64,000 nucleotides of DNA from Allium sativum. Taxonomy: Eukaryota > Streptophyta > Magnoliopsida > Asparagales > Amaryllidaceae. The notes under the pieces were generated by a model. It was not told the DNA's origin. It searched no databases and was given only the letters and a program-made list of their open reading frames with translations. Position 1 is the stretch's first letter. Every line of letters starts with the position of its first letter. Made by a program: the position numbers and the translations under genes. The stretch covers positions 320,607,922 through 320,671,921 of the forward strand of contig CM060926.1 of the NCBI GenBank assembly GCA_030737875.1, written 5' to 3'. Of this stretch, positions 46,907-58,822 are shown one piece after another.

Positions 46907-47435
46907 ATTCTCTAATACAGGTGGGGTTTTATATCTTTGATTTCAATTCATGTTCAAAATCATTCTCTCCAAACGTCCAATACCATCATCAATTATAGCA
47001 TTAAGATGTTCCTTCATCTGAGTTGCATCTTTTTGCCTATATACATCTTCAACATTTCGATTTCTATTTGCTCGTCTTGGAGGTACTGTAATTTGAAATG
47101 AAATTTCTCGGAGTTAAACTTTAAAACAAGGAAACAATCAACTTTCTAACTTCGAAACGATGAACGACTTTGATCCCGTCTGAAACTATGGAAAACAATA
47201 CACCAATCCTCAAACAATAATTGGATCCTCTTGACATAATGATGAACAACAACAAATCGCACTCTTGAATCAATAACTTTTGAATCAATGTTGAACTATG
47301 AACCAACTTCGACAAGATGAACAACTTCGGAAACACTAGCGATCGATGAATCAATTTGAAACAATGATGAATAATGAACTGATTGAAACAATTCTTAATA
47401 CACCTTCAAATAATGTCGAACAATTAATCTCTTTA

Positions 47436-47449
47436 GCTCTGATAACAAA
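47436..47449 (-). other. Degenerate Met primer site of the outer Gypsy element
   Basis: TTTGTTATCAGAGC on the - strand next to the LTR start; it differs from TGGTATCAGAGC by one base over the last 12. Confidence 0.6.
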
Positions 47450-47450
47450 C

Positions 47451-48152
47451 TGACGCAACAAATATCCAATAAGTTCCAAATTATACTCGAAACCATGATG
47501 ATTCCAACTTCAAGCACAAATAGTAAATGAAACCAATAATTCCCTATTCCATTGATCGACATCGATACCGGAATGGTACTCGATCTGTGGGTCTCGATGA
47601 ATTCGAGTTGAACAGATAACATAATTTTCGGTGATCCAATTATGCCAAAAATGTGATCGCCAACCTTCCATTGATCCCCTGATGCCGGAAATATGATCGT
47701 CTAAGTTGTTATTCACAAAGAATACCGAAAATGGGAAACAAAACTCCCAACAACGGCGATGCCAAGTTTTGATTGCAAAATGAACTAACTATTACAAAGT
47801 TCACAGCTGGCTTATTTATAGGCTCGGGAATACGGGGCCGATATCAACATTACAACATGAGTCACGATACCAAACAGTTTGATAATGAAGCAAATACAAA
47901 CACATGATAAAATAGAAATAAAAGTAGAATGATACTGAATCAAACTAAAGAGTTAACCCCAAACCATGGAATTGAAGCCGAAAGCAACTCCCCTTTGATC
48001 TGGAGTCGAAACCAAAAGCTTTCATAAGGATTTTATTGCTGGAGCCGGAACAAAATCCTCAAAACATATGACTTTGGTGCCGATACCGAAATAAAGCAAA
48101 TCTGAGATGGCGATACCGAAATCGATGACCCGAACAGGAAATCAACATAAAC
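47451..48152 (-). repeat. 5' LTR of the outer Gypsy element
   Basis: Begins TGACGCAACAAATATCC and aligns with 18405-19100. The far end is set by the last shared words (GAACAGGAAATCAA) and may reach about 25 bases further, to ATTTGTTGC. Confidence 0.75.
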
Positions 48153-48176
48153 AAATATTTGTTGCTTGTAACGTCC

Positions 48177-49546
48177 CGTATTTTTAGTGGTTAGGTATAT
48201 AATATATTTTATTATATTAAATGCTTAATTGGAATTTATAAATGGATTTATAATATGTATAATTTGTTATAAAACGAAGTTTGAATATGTAATTTATATT
48301 TAAATTATAAACGAGCTCGTAACATCGCGGTAGTTCGTGATATTGAGTTTTAAACTTCGGTTGGATATACATAATTCGATATAAGTTAGATTCCGTGAAA
48401 TAAGTAATGTTTTAATCTATTTGATTATAATTTGCTTATGAAAGTGAAAATTGAGATTTCATTTTAATAATTGTAAGTTATGTCCAAGTCAAATTTTAAA
48501 ATAGTCGCTATGGATTCATTTATAAACGATAACGTTTATTTAATTAATTTGAATGAAATTTTTATATATTTTGGATATCGTTTAATTTGAAATTTTTAAA
48601 CGATAAATAATAATTCCTTATTGATTAAATTTAAAGTGATATATATATATATATATATTTCATTTTGGATATATATACGACAATAACAATTTATTTATTA
48701 AATTGGATTTTTTTGGAATTTAATTAATATTATATCGATATTATATAAATATCAGAAAAAAGCTATTTTATAAACAACCTCTGTTTCCAACGAAACAAAT
48801 TTTATTGGGATATGTATAGTTAATTATTGTTATATTTCCACTTTGGAGTCAATTGAAGTTGTTTTGTCTATACGTTCAATTTAAATGTGAATCGACAAAT
48901 ATATTGGAAATAAAATAATGTCGTTTTTGAAAACGGAGTCTGTGTTCAACGAAATTAATTTCATTGGGACCGTAACGTACAGGCGTAGTAGTGCATTTAT
49001 TGTTGTTGTATTTGAAGTTTGTGGATGTGATGGTATGACTTTAACGGTCACTGGTAAACAACGGTTAGCGATAGAGATTAGATACCATATAAGTTGAAAA
49101 TAAAATGCATATACTTAACCGCTAAGTAATAAAGGTATTGCAAGCAGCTATGCCTACCCTAATTTGTATGCACGACCTACATGCTGAAGTGAAAACTCTA
49201 TAACCGACTTATCCTATTTCTTTTCTTCATTACTAAGCCAATGGAAATACTGTACCTAACCTACCCTAAAATTTATGTGCTTACAGCTGAGGGTGATCGC
49301 ATACAACTACTTGATATTGAAAATACAAGCAGAACCACCTTTCACATATAGAGCTATCGAAACGTAGGAAAGACGTAATGCTTATATCCCTTTTTTTATA
49401 TTGCGCCTTCCTCTCCATTCTTGTCCCAGAAAACCAAAATGAAAATACCACCTGCCATTTTAAATCAAAACCATAAGCTTAAAATAAAAATAAATAAAAA
49501 ACAAAGAACGTGCAAGGGGTGGAGAGGTATTGAATGGGAACAGAAG
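48177..49546 (+). repeat. Left part of a second TGTAACA-class LTR
   Basis: It starts TGTAACGTCCCGTATTTTT, agreeing in 17 of 19 bases with the start of the LTR at 30119. Internal repeats occur, for example ACCTCTGTTTCCAACGAA (48778) and GAGTCTGTGTTCAACGAA (48937). It is cut at 49546 by a Tat-lineage element and continues at 61656. The right end probably lies beyond the window. Confidence 0.55.
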
Positions 49547-50370
49547 CGTTGATAGCAAAAAATATCGTAAACACCCAATATTCCAATTACTAGGAAACAT
49601 TAATTTGGTCGTGTAGACAAAGTGGAAAGCAGTAAATAACACGAGAGATTTATAGTGGTTCGGCCTCAAGAGGGGCCCACGTCCCCTTTGAAGAGTTGTT
49701 GGAACATTATTGATAATACAAAGTTAGAAGGTCAAGACCATCTCATGACATCTCATTACATTCATCTCTAAGCTATATAATGTCATCATTATCGTATATT
49801 TAATATATTAGGAACAAGACACTTTTCCCTTCTTATTCCTCAAAGTGGAGATGCCATTAAAGGAGCTCTCAAGACGTCTCAACTTCACAAATTCCAACCC
49901 CCTTGAAGTGTGAGGCCAAGGGGTATTTATAGGAGAGGGGTTAGGTAGGAGTAGGTAAAAATGGGGGACTACACCCAGAATTTCGCACCTGGGCCTTGCT
50001 CACCCGCATATTTTGCACCCAACCTTGGGGTGCGAATTTCGCACCTTGGGGGTGTGAATTTCACACCCAATGGGATTGCGAAACTCGTACCCCATAGGAT
50101 ACGAATTTCGCACCCTAGCGCGAAACTCATACCCTTCGGGGGTACGAATTTCATACCTCCTGGGGTGCGAATTTCGCACCCTAGGGTACGAATTTCGCAC
50201 CCTAGGGTACGAATTTCGCACCCTGTTGGGTGCGAATTTCGCACCCTACTGTGTGCGAATTTCAAATCCTGATGGTATTGGCAATGTCTCTGGGCTGTAA
50301 TATCACGTGATATATTGAGTCGAGCGTGTCTTGTGTACTTTTGGGAACCAGACCAAAAGGTCGGTTAACA
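49547..50370 (-). repeat. 3' LTR of the Tat element, with a palindromic minisatellite
   Basis: 824 bases, ending GGTCGGTTAACA; the first bases are CGTTGATAGC where the other copy has TGTTGACGGC. Positions 49976-50270 are tandem units of about 20 bases around GGTGCGAATTTCGCACC, each nearly palindromic. Confidence 0.85.
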
Positions 50371-50386
50371 TTTGCCCCATCAAAGT
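50371..50386 (-). other. Polypurine tract of the Tat element
   Basis: On the - strand CTTTGATGGGGCAAA directly precedes the LTR start TGTTAACCGACC. The corresponding site next to 61075 reads CTTTGAGGGGGAAAA. Confidence 0.7.
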
Positions 50387-53300
50387 ATGTCTTAGGTTAT
50401 TGGGACGTGCTTTGAAGTAAGACAAGTATGGCGATGGACAGAAAGATCACTATATAGCATGCTTAGTGACTGGTCGTGACCTTTTTCTTGAGTTGTGTGC
50501 CAGGAGTGCACTGCTTCAGAGCGTTTGAGGCGCATCGTTGAACCCTATTGGTATGAATTTAGGACTCCGACATTGTTAATAGCTTTAACTCGCTTGAGTC
50601 TTGCCGTTTAGGTGTCAACCGGCCCAAGGCACCTAATTGTTGTAGGTTAGAGAGGTTGATCGTTTGGAGTATCCGCTAAATCACTTGGATTTTTGAACTC
50701 AAGGTCGTTCAACGATCCAAGCTAGTCTCATCAATCAAAGTTTCAGCAACTCATATATGTGAATGCCATTGTTAGGACAATTCTTGTCATATGTTGTGGC
50801 ATGTATTCATATGGATTTTCCTTTGAGGCGAGGTTGGATCCAAATGTTGGGCGTGTGCGCTTTGATGATTGGGCACTTGGTGAGTACACGAGTGGCCGTT
50901 GAGCCATGATTGATTTGGTCGTTGAGGCTTCGGAGGTAAGCGGATGTAACTGTAGCTTAGTGTACGATCCCGAATTCAGATCCTGGAATGTTCGTTTGGA
51001 ACATGCCGATCTCTTAATCGTAGTTGCTTCCTTTCTTCTCTTCCCGGACGAAAAATCAGCTTGAGCCAAGAGGATGCAAAATACTGCTACTGGAATTCAG
51101 ACGTTCGAGTTGTCCTTAGGCTTCCGGAGAAGGGAAGAGATATATGGGCAGCTAGAGGATTCCCAAGATTGTCACTCAAGAGCGTGGAGTGGTAGATTCT
51201 GGGAAGCGAAAGTAGGGATTCGAGGACAAGTATTTGTGGATATGGGATTGGACTTCATATCCCAAACACTTATTAAATCTTTCAGGCTCTTCAGGAGTTC
51301 GAATCTTGTTTGAGGAGATGACCACTAAGCCGATGCACGGGAGCGTGAAACAGAACTTCGCACTCCAATGACTTTGTCGAGCCCTGACTTCAATCTTGAG
51401 TTTAGTAAACTTGAACCTTTGCATGGCGTCGGATGAGCGGACAATGATTAGTGAGTTGCGGTGTTGCGACGCAGTTCTCAAGGAATGGGCTTGCTCGGAC
51501 TGGCGGCTCGAATGCGTGTGCAGGATGTCGACACATAGTTGAGTTGTTAGTCTCGGGATCTGATCAATAAATCAACCATGACACAACTGCATCTTGACAC
51601 AGGCATTGCGCTGGCGGTTGGTGATGCCCATGGTGTTAGTTGTTGAGGCTAAAGGTTGCCATCATGTTTTGGAGTGTCTGCTTTTGTGGAGTCCGGGCAC
51701 TGTTGGAAAGCCGAGAAACCCACAGGGTCTGGACTCTGGCTCTAGATTGCCCTCGTGGAAGTGAAGGAACTCCCAAGACATTGGCTCCAAAGGATGCCAT
51801 GAGGACGATGCCAGTGCAGTGACTGAAGTGGATCCGGTCGGGTGCTATGATTGCCATGCTGGTGCAATAATCCGTATAGGGCTGCCCCCAAGCCGGGGTA
51901 TATGCTAGATTCTATTCGAAATCAGGGACGAGTTAGCAAGTTCGGATCGTTGCTTAATGTTAAATGTCTGGACTATAATTGAAATCGAACGTAACACAAT
52001 TGATTGGCGAGTCACTCTGGAAATGAACTTATTCGCACTGACCGCTCGGATATGCACATAAGACGTAGACATACGGTAGAGTCATTAGCTCCAACCCAAT
52101 TATGTCGTAACCATTTTATGACCCAAAAATGTAGTTTATGGTTACTGGTAATCACTACCTTAGTTATTAAAACTAGATATCGTCACTGCATTCCAATGCT
52201 ATTGTAAGTAGGAAGCTTTTGCGTCAAGAGGTTTGGGTCAGCTTCGCGTTACGTTTCAGTATGAGTTTGCTGGCAGGGTGTTGAGACTTTGGGAGCCCAA
52301 TGAACCGGCCGTAGGAACTCGAGAACTTGCATCGAGGTATGAATTTTTTATTTTGCGTACTGAGAACTTGTATAAATTCCCCTGTTCCTCGGAGGACTAG
52401 TGATTATGCTGCTCCCCTTGTCTTTCGGTTCAGGACTCTATGCCCAGCCTACCTAGTATTGGTGGAAGGTCAGAAGCTTCTGAGACCCGAGCTTTTGAAA
52501 CTGAGTTATCCTCGACGTGAGGTGGGCATTCCTCTTTAGAAATTGTTGCTTTGAAGATTGCAGCGATGGCCAAGCTGGTGCAAGGATAGGTGAAGGACTG
52601 CCCCCGAGCTTGAGTACTTGCCAATTAAAGAGGATGTGAGCGATGAACCCTCAGAAGTCGAATAGTTGCCTCTTTCGCTGGGTAACCCCCTTTGGAGTGG
52701 TGGAGACACCAGGCTTTGCCCATGTGCTTCCTCAAGCGTCTGAATCCCGGTTGGTGGCAAAGTCTGAGGAGCCGAAAGGGAAGAGGGACAAGATGAGGCT
52801 GCCATATAAAATGCATGGGCAAAGGCTAGGCAGGATGCCGAGCTAAAATCTGCCGCTATTGGCGAAGAAGTAGGCCAATGTTGAGGTGGAGAAGGAGAGG
52901 GCCTCTGAGTATGCTAGGAAAAAGTAAAACCGTCAGTGATGCCCACCAAAAGAGGGTGAGGGGAACCTTAGCAAACTTGAAGCGGGTGCAGTTATGCGAC
53001 TCCACACCAGGGAGCTAGCCGATCAAAAGGCCGCCGAAGATGTTGAGAAGAGAACGGAGCTGGGCGCCAAGAAGGCTTGGAAAAAACCCAGGCTGCATTG
53101 GTCCTTGTTTCTTACATCATCCCTAGGCCGTTGCCATGTATTGCCCTTAGGGAGGTTACGATAATTTACAAGCGGTGGGGATGATGGTGGGAGGCACGCA
53201 TCGATATCTCATGAATCCGTTACTCCTGTGAAGAGTAGAGGAGGAGGAAGCGGTTCTAGAAGGAAATGGCCCATCACCGGTGAAGACCTGCCTAGTGTCG

Positions 53301-54480
53301 AAGCTGTATAGAAAAAAGAAAAGAAAAGAAAAGGATGAGTAGCACTAGTAATTGTTAAAGGAATTGTATATACTTTTGGTTAGGTAGACTGATAGTATAT
53401 GCGAGTGTGGTCCTCGCTTTTGGTCCTTAAAGACATGGTGTGGTATTCATGTACACCCTGTCATCAGAGAGAAGAGATGTTAGACACATAGTCCATTTGG
53501 GGGGGGTGTATGAAAACGAAATATGAATTAGTAAAGATCGCGATTTATGTCGAGTGTTCGAATGTTCTTCTCATGTTTTCTAGTGTTCTGTACTTGCATG
53601 AGCGTACTTGGCGTTACATTTAACAAAAATGCAATCGGAGGCTGCGCTCTGGGTCGATTATTCCAGAGGGGTGTGATATAGCACTGACGTCTAATAAGTT
53701 TCCCTCAGCTCAGGAAACCTATAGTTTGCGAAGCCAGGCCAGTCGCCTGCTGTTTTGGGCTACCCGAAGTAAGACCCAAGTATAGCGAAGGCGTAGGACG
53801 TCGTGATTTGCGGTCCGTCCGGTGGGTGGCTCTCCCGTCATTCTTCGAGTTGTTGCGAGCGACGACATCGTTTATTCGCTAGAGAAAAACCCGGATCATT
53901 AGCCCGTAGGGTCCGGTCATGGCCATGGGCTGCACCTAAGCCTTTATTACTTCGGGGAGAAAACGATTTAATGTCAGTCTCGGTGCTGCGCCGAGATACA
54001 ACAGACGCCCGAATCCCGACCCGAGGGGTCGGTTGAAGCCGTGCGAGTAGTTAGCCTCGCATTAGGTTGGCTAATGGGCTGCCCCTAAGTCCTAGGACTT
54101 GGAGGCTGAACGACTTATCCTCGGTCTCGGCACTGGACCGAGATTCGAGTTAGAGGTTATTTATACCCAGTCACTTCACGGGCCAGGGACTCGAGTAGCT
54201 ATGCCGGCTCCCGTGCTCGGGGTGCCGATCGATGCCAATGGTTTTTGTCCTCGATGTGGGCTCGAGGCTTGGATAACGACATTGGCTCCCATGCTTGGGA
54301 TGCTGATGCGGTGATTCAGAGTTGTTGTACGAAAGTCAGTTGTAGTGGTTTGTCAAACATGTCATGCACGAAGTAAACAAGGAGTAAACACGAAAGGGAC
54401 ACGGGAAACTGAACATCATTTCTATTGATAACTTTGGTAGTGGTAGCCCTTTACAATGCCTTGGATTGCAAGAAAACAAA
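50387..54480. other. Tail of the Tat element between integrase and LTR
   Basis: No intact gene. Tat elements often carry an extra reading frame here, sometimes antisense to pol. On the + strand 52856-53100 reads, with frameshifts, VEVEKERASEYARKK and ELADQKAAEDVEKRTEL, a coiled-coil-like remnant that would fit such a frame. Positions 53755-54150 hold worn tandem units of about 150 bases (ATGGGCTGCACCTAAG at 53925, ATGGGCTGCCCCTAAG at 54074, each followed by a GGTCTCGGC/CGAGAT segment). Related GGGCTGCCCCCAAGCC words occur near 51882 and 52600. Confidence 0.45.
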
Positions 54481-54515
54481 ACATCATTGGAAAGCATAAA
54501 CCACTGCACATTAAG

Positions 54516-55732
54516 TTATGTAAAGTAGTGACAAAGATTTTCGCTGTTCCATGCCCTTGGAAGCTCGACTCCGTCCACGGTTGAGAGTTTGTAAGTTCCA
54601 TTGCCGAGCTTCCGCCGTATGACGTACGGGCCTTCCCATCGAGGAGCGAGGCCAGTTGGTGGAGGAAAGACCCGTTTTAGGACAAGGTCGCCGATGTTGA
54701 GGTCCTTATGACGGACTCTGTTGTTGAAGTATCTTGCCACTCATTGTCATTGTGCGGCGGCCTTGAGTTCATCTTCATTCCTTTTTTCTTCGAGTAGTTC
54801 GAGCGATCCCAAAAGTAAGTCTTGATTGGTCCTCGGATCAAAGTAGGTTACACGATGAGATTGAAGCTTAAGCTCAGTGGGAATGAATGCTTTGGATCCA
54901 TAAGCAAGGGAAAAGGGAGTGTGGCTGGTTGTTGACTCGTGAGTGGTTCGATAGGCCCATAGGGCTAGAGGAAATTTGTTTGCCCACATACCCCTGGATT
55001 TTTCCAAATGCCTCTTCCTGATGGATTTAATCACTTTGTTGACAGCCTCGACTTGCTCATTGGCTTGAGGATGGGCCATCACTGAGAATCTCTTCTCGAT
55101 GTTGTGTCGTTGACAGAAGTTTTGAACTCGGCGCTCTCGAACTAAGTTCTGTTGTTGGAAATGATGACCCGAGGGACCATGTAGTGGGTGATGATGTTGC
55201 AGACGATGAAATTTATTATTTTCTTGGTGGTTACTGGGGCTAGAGCTTCGGTTTCTGTCCATTTGGTAAAGTAGTCAACTACGACGATAACATAGCGTTC
55301 CCTGCCTCTGGCCGTTGGAAGAGTCCCAATGATGTCTATTCCCCACATGACAAACGGCGATGGACTGATCATTTGCGTCAACTCTGTAGGCGGGGCTCTT
55401 GGAATCTTTGAGAAGCGTTGGCACCTATCGCACTTGCGAACATAGTCCACGGTGTCTTGATCGAGCGTGGGCCAGAAGTAGCCATGTTTGATAATCTTTC
55501 TTGCCAAGTTTTGTCCTCCGATGTGGTTGCCGCAATCGCTTTCATGTACATCCATTAAAACATGTTTTGCATCATTATGGGCTATGCATATGAGCAATGG
55601 GACAGAGAAGCCTCTACGGTAGAGTACTCTATCCATGAGAAGGTAGTGAGCTGATTGGTGAGTGAGCGCTCGTCTTTCTTTGTAACGTCCCGGGAGGGTC
55701 CTATATTGTAGATAATTCTTGATCGGGGTCAT
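54516..55732 (-). pseudogene. Tat integrase
   Basis: Three overlapping pieces in order. The zinc-binding HHCC region (VHESDCGNH ... KCDRCQRF) and the first catalytic Asp in WGIDIIGTLP lie in 55732-55142. The second Asp block reads IISNN instead of the usual SDNG, losing the Asp. After a frameshift come HPQANEQVEAVNK with the catalytic Glu, and MWANKFPLALWAYRTT. The C-terminal block GDLVLKRVF and WEGPYVIRRKLGNGTYKL ends at 54516 with WNSENLCHYF. Frame breaks and the changed Asp make it inactive. Confidence 0.88.
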
Positions 55733-55869
55733 CCTGCATTTATGACCACCTTGGTTTGCATTTGTTTAATGCTTGGTGAATTGAGTACTTCGACTGGGGC
55801 GAAATCCATAGGCTACGAATCCTCAGAGATCGCCAATTTGGCTAACGAAACTACTTTCTCATTTTGTTC

Positions 55870-56367
55870 TCAGGGAATATGTGTGATGACAAGGTGGTCG
55901 AAGCTGGTGAGCAATTCCTGAACTTGGGTCAAATATAGGGTGGGTCGTTCCCCCTTGGCTTGATATTCTCCCTGTACTTGGCACACGATGAGTTGTGAAT
56001 CGGAGAAGATTTGGAGGGTCTTCATCTTAAGTTCGATAGCGATTATAAGTTCGGTTATCAACATCTCATATTCTGTGTTGTTATTGGTAGCAGAGAAGTT
56101 GAGTTTTAATGCGTAGCATATCGGGAGTTCCTCTGGGGTGATGAGCACAATTCCAGCTCCAGAACATTTATTATTGGAGGACCCTTCCACGAATAATTCC
56201 ACTTGAGCGTCGAGAGCTTTGATGTTCTCTATAGGAGTCTCCTCGGGAGTAGTGGATTCTACTATGAAATCAGCAAGAGCTTGTCCGAGGATAGCTTGAT
56301 GAGGGATGAATGTTATCTCAAATTGGCTCTGCTCCATACTCCACTTTAATATTTGCCCAGACGCCAT
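55870..56367 (-). pseudogene. Tat RNase H
   Basis: The fold starts at VELFVEGSSNNKCSGAGIV, where the first catalytic residue is Glu instead of the expected Asp. NNNTEYEMLI supplies the Glu and LQIFSDSQLIV the third acidic residue. Upstream, LKWSMEQSQFEITFIPHQ is the connection region. The frame is open over 165 residues but separated from both neighbours. Confidence 0.82.
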
Positions 56368-56538
56368 GGGTCGTTGTAGGACCGGTCGTAACGACTAATC
56401 AGTATAAACCTTTTTGGGATGAGAATGGGAGTGTGGTCGAAGTTTCTGAGAGGAAATCATTAAGAGGAACGGTAGTTTCTCAAGATTCAGATAATTCTTC
56501 CCTGCCTCCATCAATCGTTTGCTGATGTAGTAGACGGG

Positions 56539-57704
56539 TCATTGGACGCGGTTCTCTATGTGTACCAGTGCCGAGCTGATTGCCTGCACAGAAACACCCA
56601 GATAAACATATAAATCCTCATGGTCTATGGTTTTATATAAGGTAGGTGGTCGCTCTAAGTGATTCAGTAGGTCCTCGAACGCGGAAACGCATTCTTGAGT
56701 CCACTCAAAGTTGCGTTTTCCCTTTCGAAGTAAATCGAAGAAAGTGATACACTTTTTGGTGGCCTTCGAGATGAACCGACTCAAAGCAGCGGCCTTTACA
56801 TTTAAACTTTGGACATCTTTGATATTCTGAGGGATTTGAATATTTCGAATGGCTTGGATTTTTTTCAAGATTGGCTTCGATTGCCCGGGAGTTGACGATG
56901 AAACCCAAGAATTTTCCTGAAGCGATGCCGAAGGAACATTTCAGGGGGTTGAGTTTCATGTCGTACTGGCGAAGGACATCGAACATTTCAAAGAGGTCGT
57001 GGAGGTGGTTGCTTGACACTTTGGATTTTACCAGCATATCGTCCACGTACACCTCCATAGACTTCCTAATTTGGTTCTTAAAGAGGTGATTGACCATTCG
57101 CTGATAAGTGGCACCGGCGTTCTTGAGACCAAAGGGAATGAACGCGGTAGCGATAGAGTCCAAGGTCAGTTATGAAGGAGTCATGATCCTCGTCGCGAAG
57201 GTTCATCGAAATCTGATTGTAGCCTGAATAGGCGTCCATAAAAGATAATAGCTGGTATCCTGCGGTTGAATCGACTAGTCGATCGATCTTTGGAAGCGGG
57301 AAGCTTCCCTTGGCACATGCCTTGTTTAAATCAAAGAATTCGACGTATGTCCACCATTTACCATTGGCTTTTTTGACCAGGACTAGATTGGAGACCCATT
57401 CGGGATAGTCGTCTTCGCGAATAAAGTTATTGTTGAGTAGACGGTCTACCTCTTCCTCAAGTGCTTTGGACCTTTCGGGTCCCAGGAAGCGGCGCTTTTG
57501 CTTGATTGGAGGCATTGTGGGATCAATACTTAGACAATGGCAAGCGATCGCGGGGTCGATGCCTCTCATATCGAAGTGGGTCCATGCGAACACGTCCAAA
57601 TTAGCCTTCAAGAAATTTACAAGATCTTCTTTGATTGCGGGATAGAGTTGCGATCCTATCTTTAGCACCCTTGATGGATCATCGGGATTATCTAGAATAT
57701 CCAC
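56539..57704 (-). pseudogene. Tat reverse transcriptase
   Basis: The N-part (57704-57078) has FAWTHFDMRGIDP, VSNLVLVKKANGKWW and the motif A block LLSFMDAYSGYNQI. After a frameshift, the C-part (57163-56539) has PFGLKNAGATYQRMV, the catalytic YVDD in VYVDDMLVKSK, and LNPLKCSFG. Further frameshifts break the thumb and connection. Both catalytic motifs are kept although the protein is broken. Confidence 0.88.
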
Positions 57705-57731
57705 TGTAGGCTCGACCGGAGTAGCCCTCTC

Positions 57732-58300
57732 CTATTCGGGCTCTTCTTCCTTCCGTGGGTCGAGGTCATCGGGAAGACAGCAGTGACGCCTGAGCCAAAG
57801 CTCAGACGCTGCTGATTGATATGCTGAAATAGTCTTGGCGCAAGAAGGTGTAGGCACAGATTTTCCCTTGTCCTTATTGCATGCATTCTTCCATTCTATT
57901 GCATAGCACTCTTTGGCGTTTGCTTGGTCGCCTCTAACTGTTCCAATCCCATTTTCTATTGGAAACTTCATTAGGAGAGACCAGGGTGACATGCAAACCC
58001 GAAACTCAATGAGGAAAGAGAGTCCAAGGAAAGCGTTGTAAGGGGAATCAATGTCTATAACCACGAAGGCGAGGATTCAGACCCGGCTCCGATCCCCTCG
58101 CCTAGCTCCACAGGCAAATCGATCATTCCCACCGGGCACCTAGAAGCTCCATTGAAGTCATGGATCGTGGCGTGACATGGTTTCAAGTCCTTGGTTTCTA
58201 GTTCACTTGATTGTAAGCAGCTTTGAAGATGATGTTAACTGAGCTTACCGAGTCAATCAGTACCCTTCGGACAGAAGCGACACCGATCTATGCTGTGATA
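57732..58300 (-). pseudogene. Tat aspartic protease
   Basis: Near 58250 the - strand reads LIDSVSS; the protease active site of this family is DSGSS, so the catalytic Gly is Val. Stops follow. At 58064-57970 comes YNAFLGLSFL and FPIENGIGTVRGDQ, the typical end of the domain in Tat elements. Confidence 0.75.
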
Positions 58301-58822
58301 ACGAGAGGATCCGTGGTTGGGATCTCAATTCCCTTAGATACTCTTTTGCGGAAGACTATGCCATCCCGCATTGTTTTTTGGAGCTTAGTAGGTATGGGCT
58401 TGTCTGGAACAGAACAGGCTTCATAAGTGGCATGCTTGATAGAGCTTACGTACTCTTCCATTTTTCAGAAGCTTTCATGTGTGGGGTATAGCCTGCCACA
58501 GATAGTGTTGATCTCAATTCCCCGCCTTTGGTTAGACGGACCTAGAGCCACCTTGCCAAGTGCTGGAGGCGTTGGCGCAGGTGGACCTGAATTTGCTTCG
58601 GGAGGAAATGGCCTTAGACGTATGGCTCAAGGCGCTTCTCACAGATAAGCTTTTCGATTGTGTCTTTGAGTTGACGGTAACCATTGGTATTATGCCCGTA
58701 CATGTCATGGTATCAACAGTACTTGTCGGTTTTCTTCTCCTGAGTAGTGGATTTCCTATTGTATGGTTTCTTGTATTGATGCGTGTTACACGTTTCTAGG
58801 TTGATTGTTTCCAAGTCTTCAT
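58301..58822 (-). other. Tat gag-protease spacer
   Basis: No clear frame remains. By position it should contain the end of gag and the beginning of the protease. Confidence 0.4.

Larger units (their letters stand above)
18405..48152 (-). mobile_element. Outer Ty3/Gypsy retrotransposon, old and interrupted
   Basis: The outermost element of a nest. Its two LTRs (18405-19100 and 47451-48152) are recognisable but much diverged. Reading on the - strand from the right come a degenerate Met-type primer site, gag, protease and the reverse transcriptase N-terminus (44958-46906), then a 22.9-kb Copia insertion, then the rest of the reverse transcriptase, RNase H and integrase (22042 down to 19157). 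Removing the inserts gives an element of about 6.2 kb in canonical Gypsy order. Gag and integrase end motifs suggest the chromovirus side of the family, but no chromodomain was seen. Outer boundaries are approximate. Confidence 0.85.

Noticed and set aside
49961..50300. Overlapping frames in the Tat LTR minisatellite
   Set aside because: The repeats are open on both strands as a result of their palindromic unit; no protein is supported.
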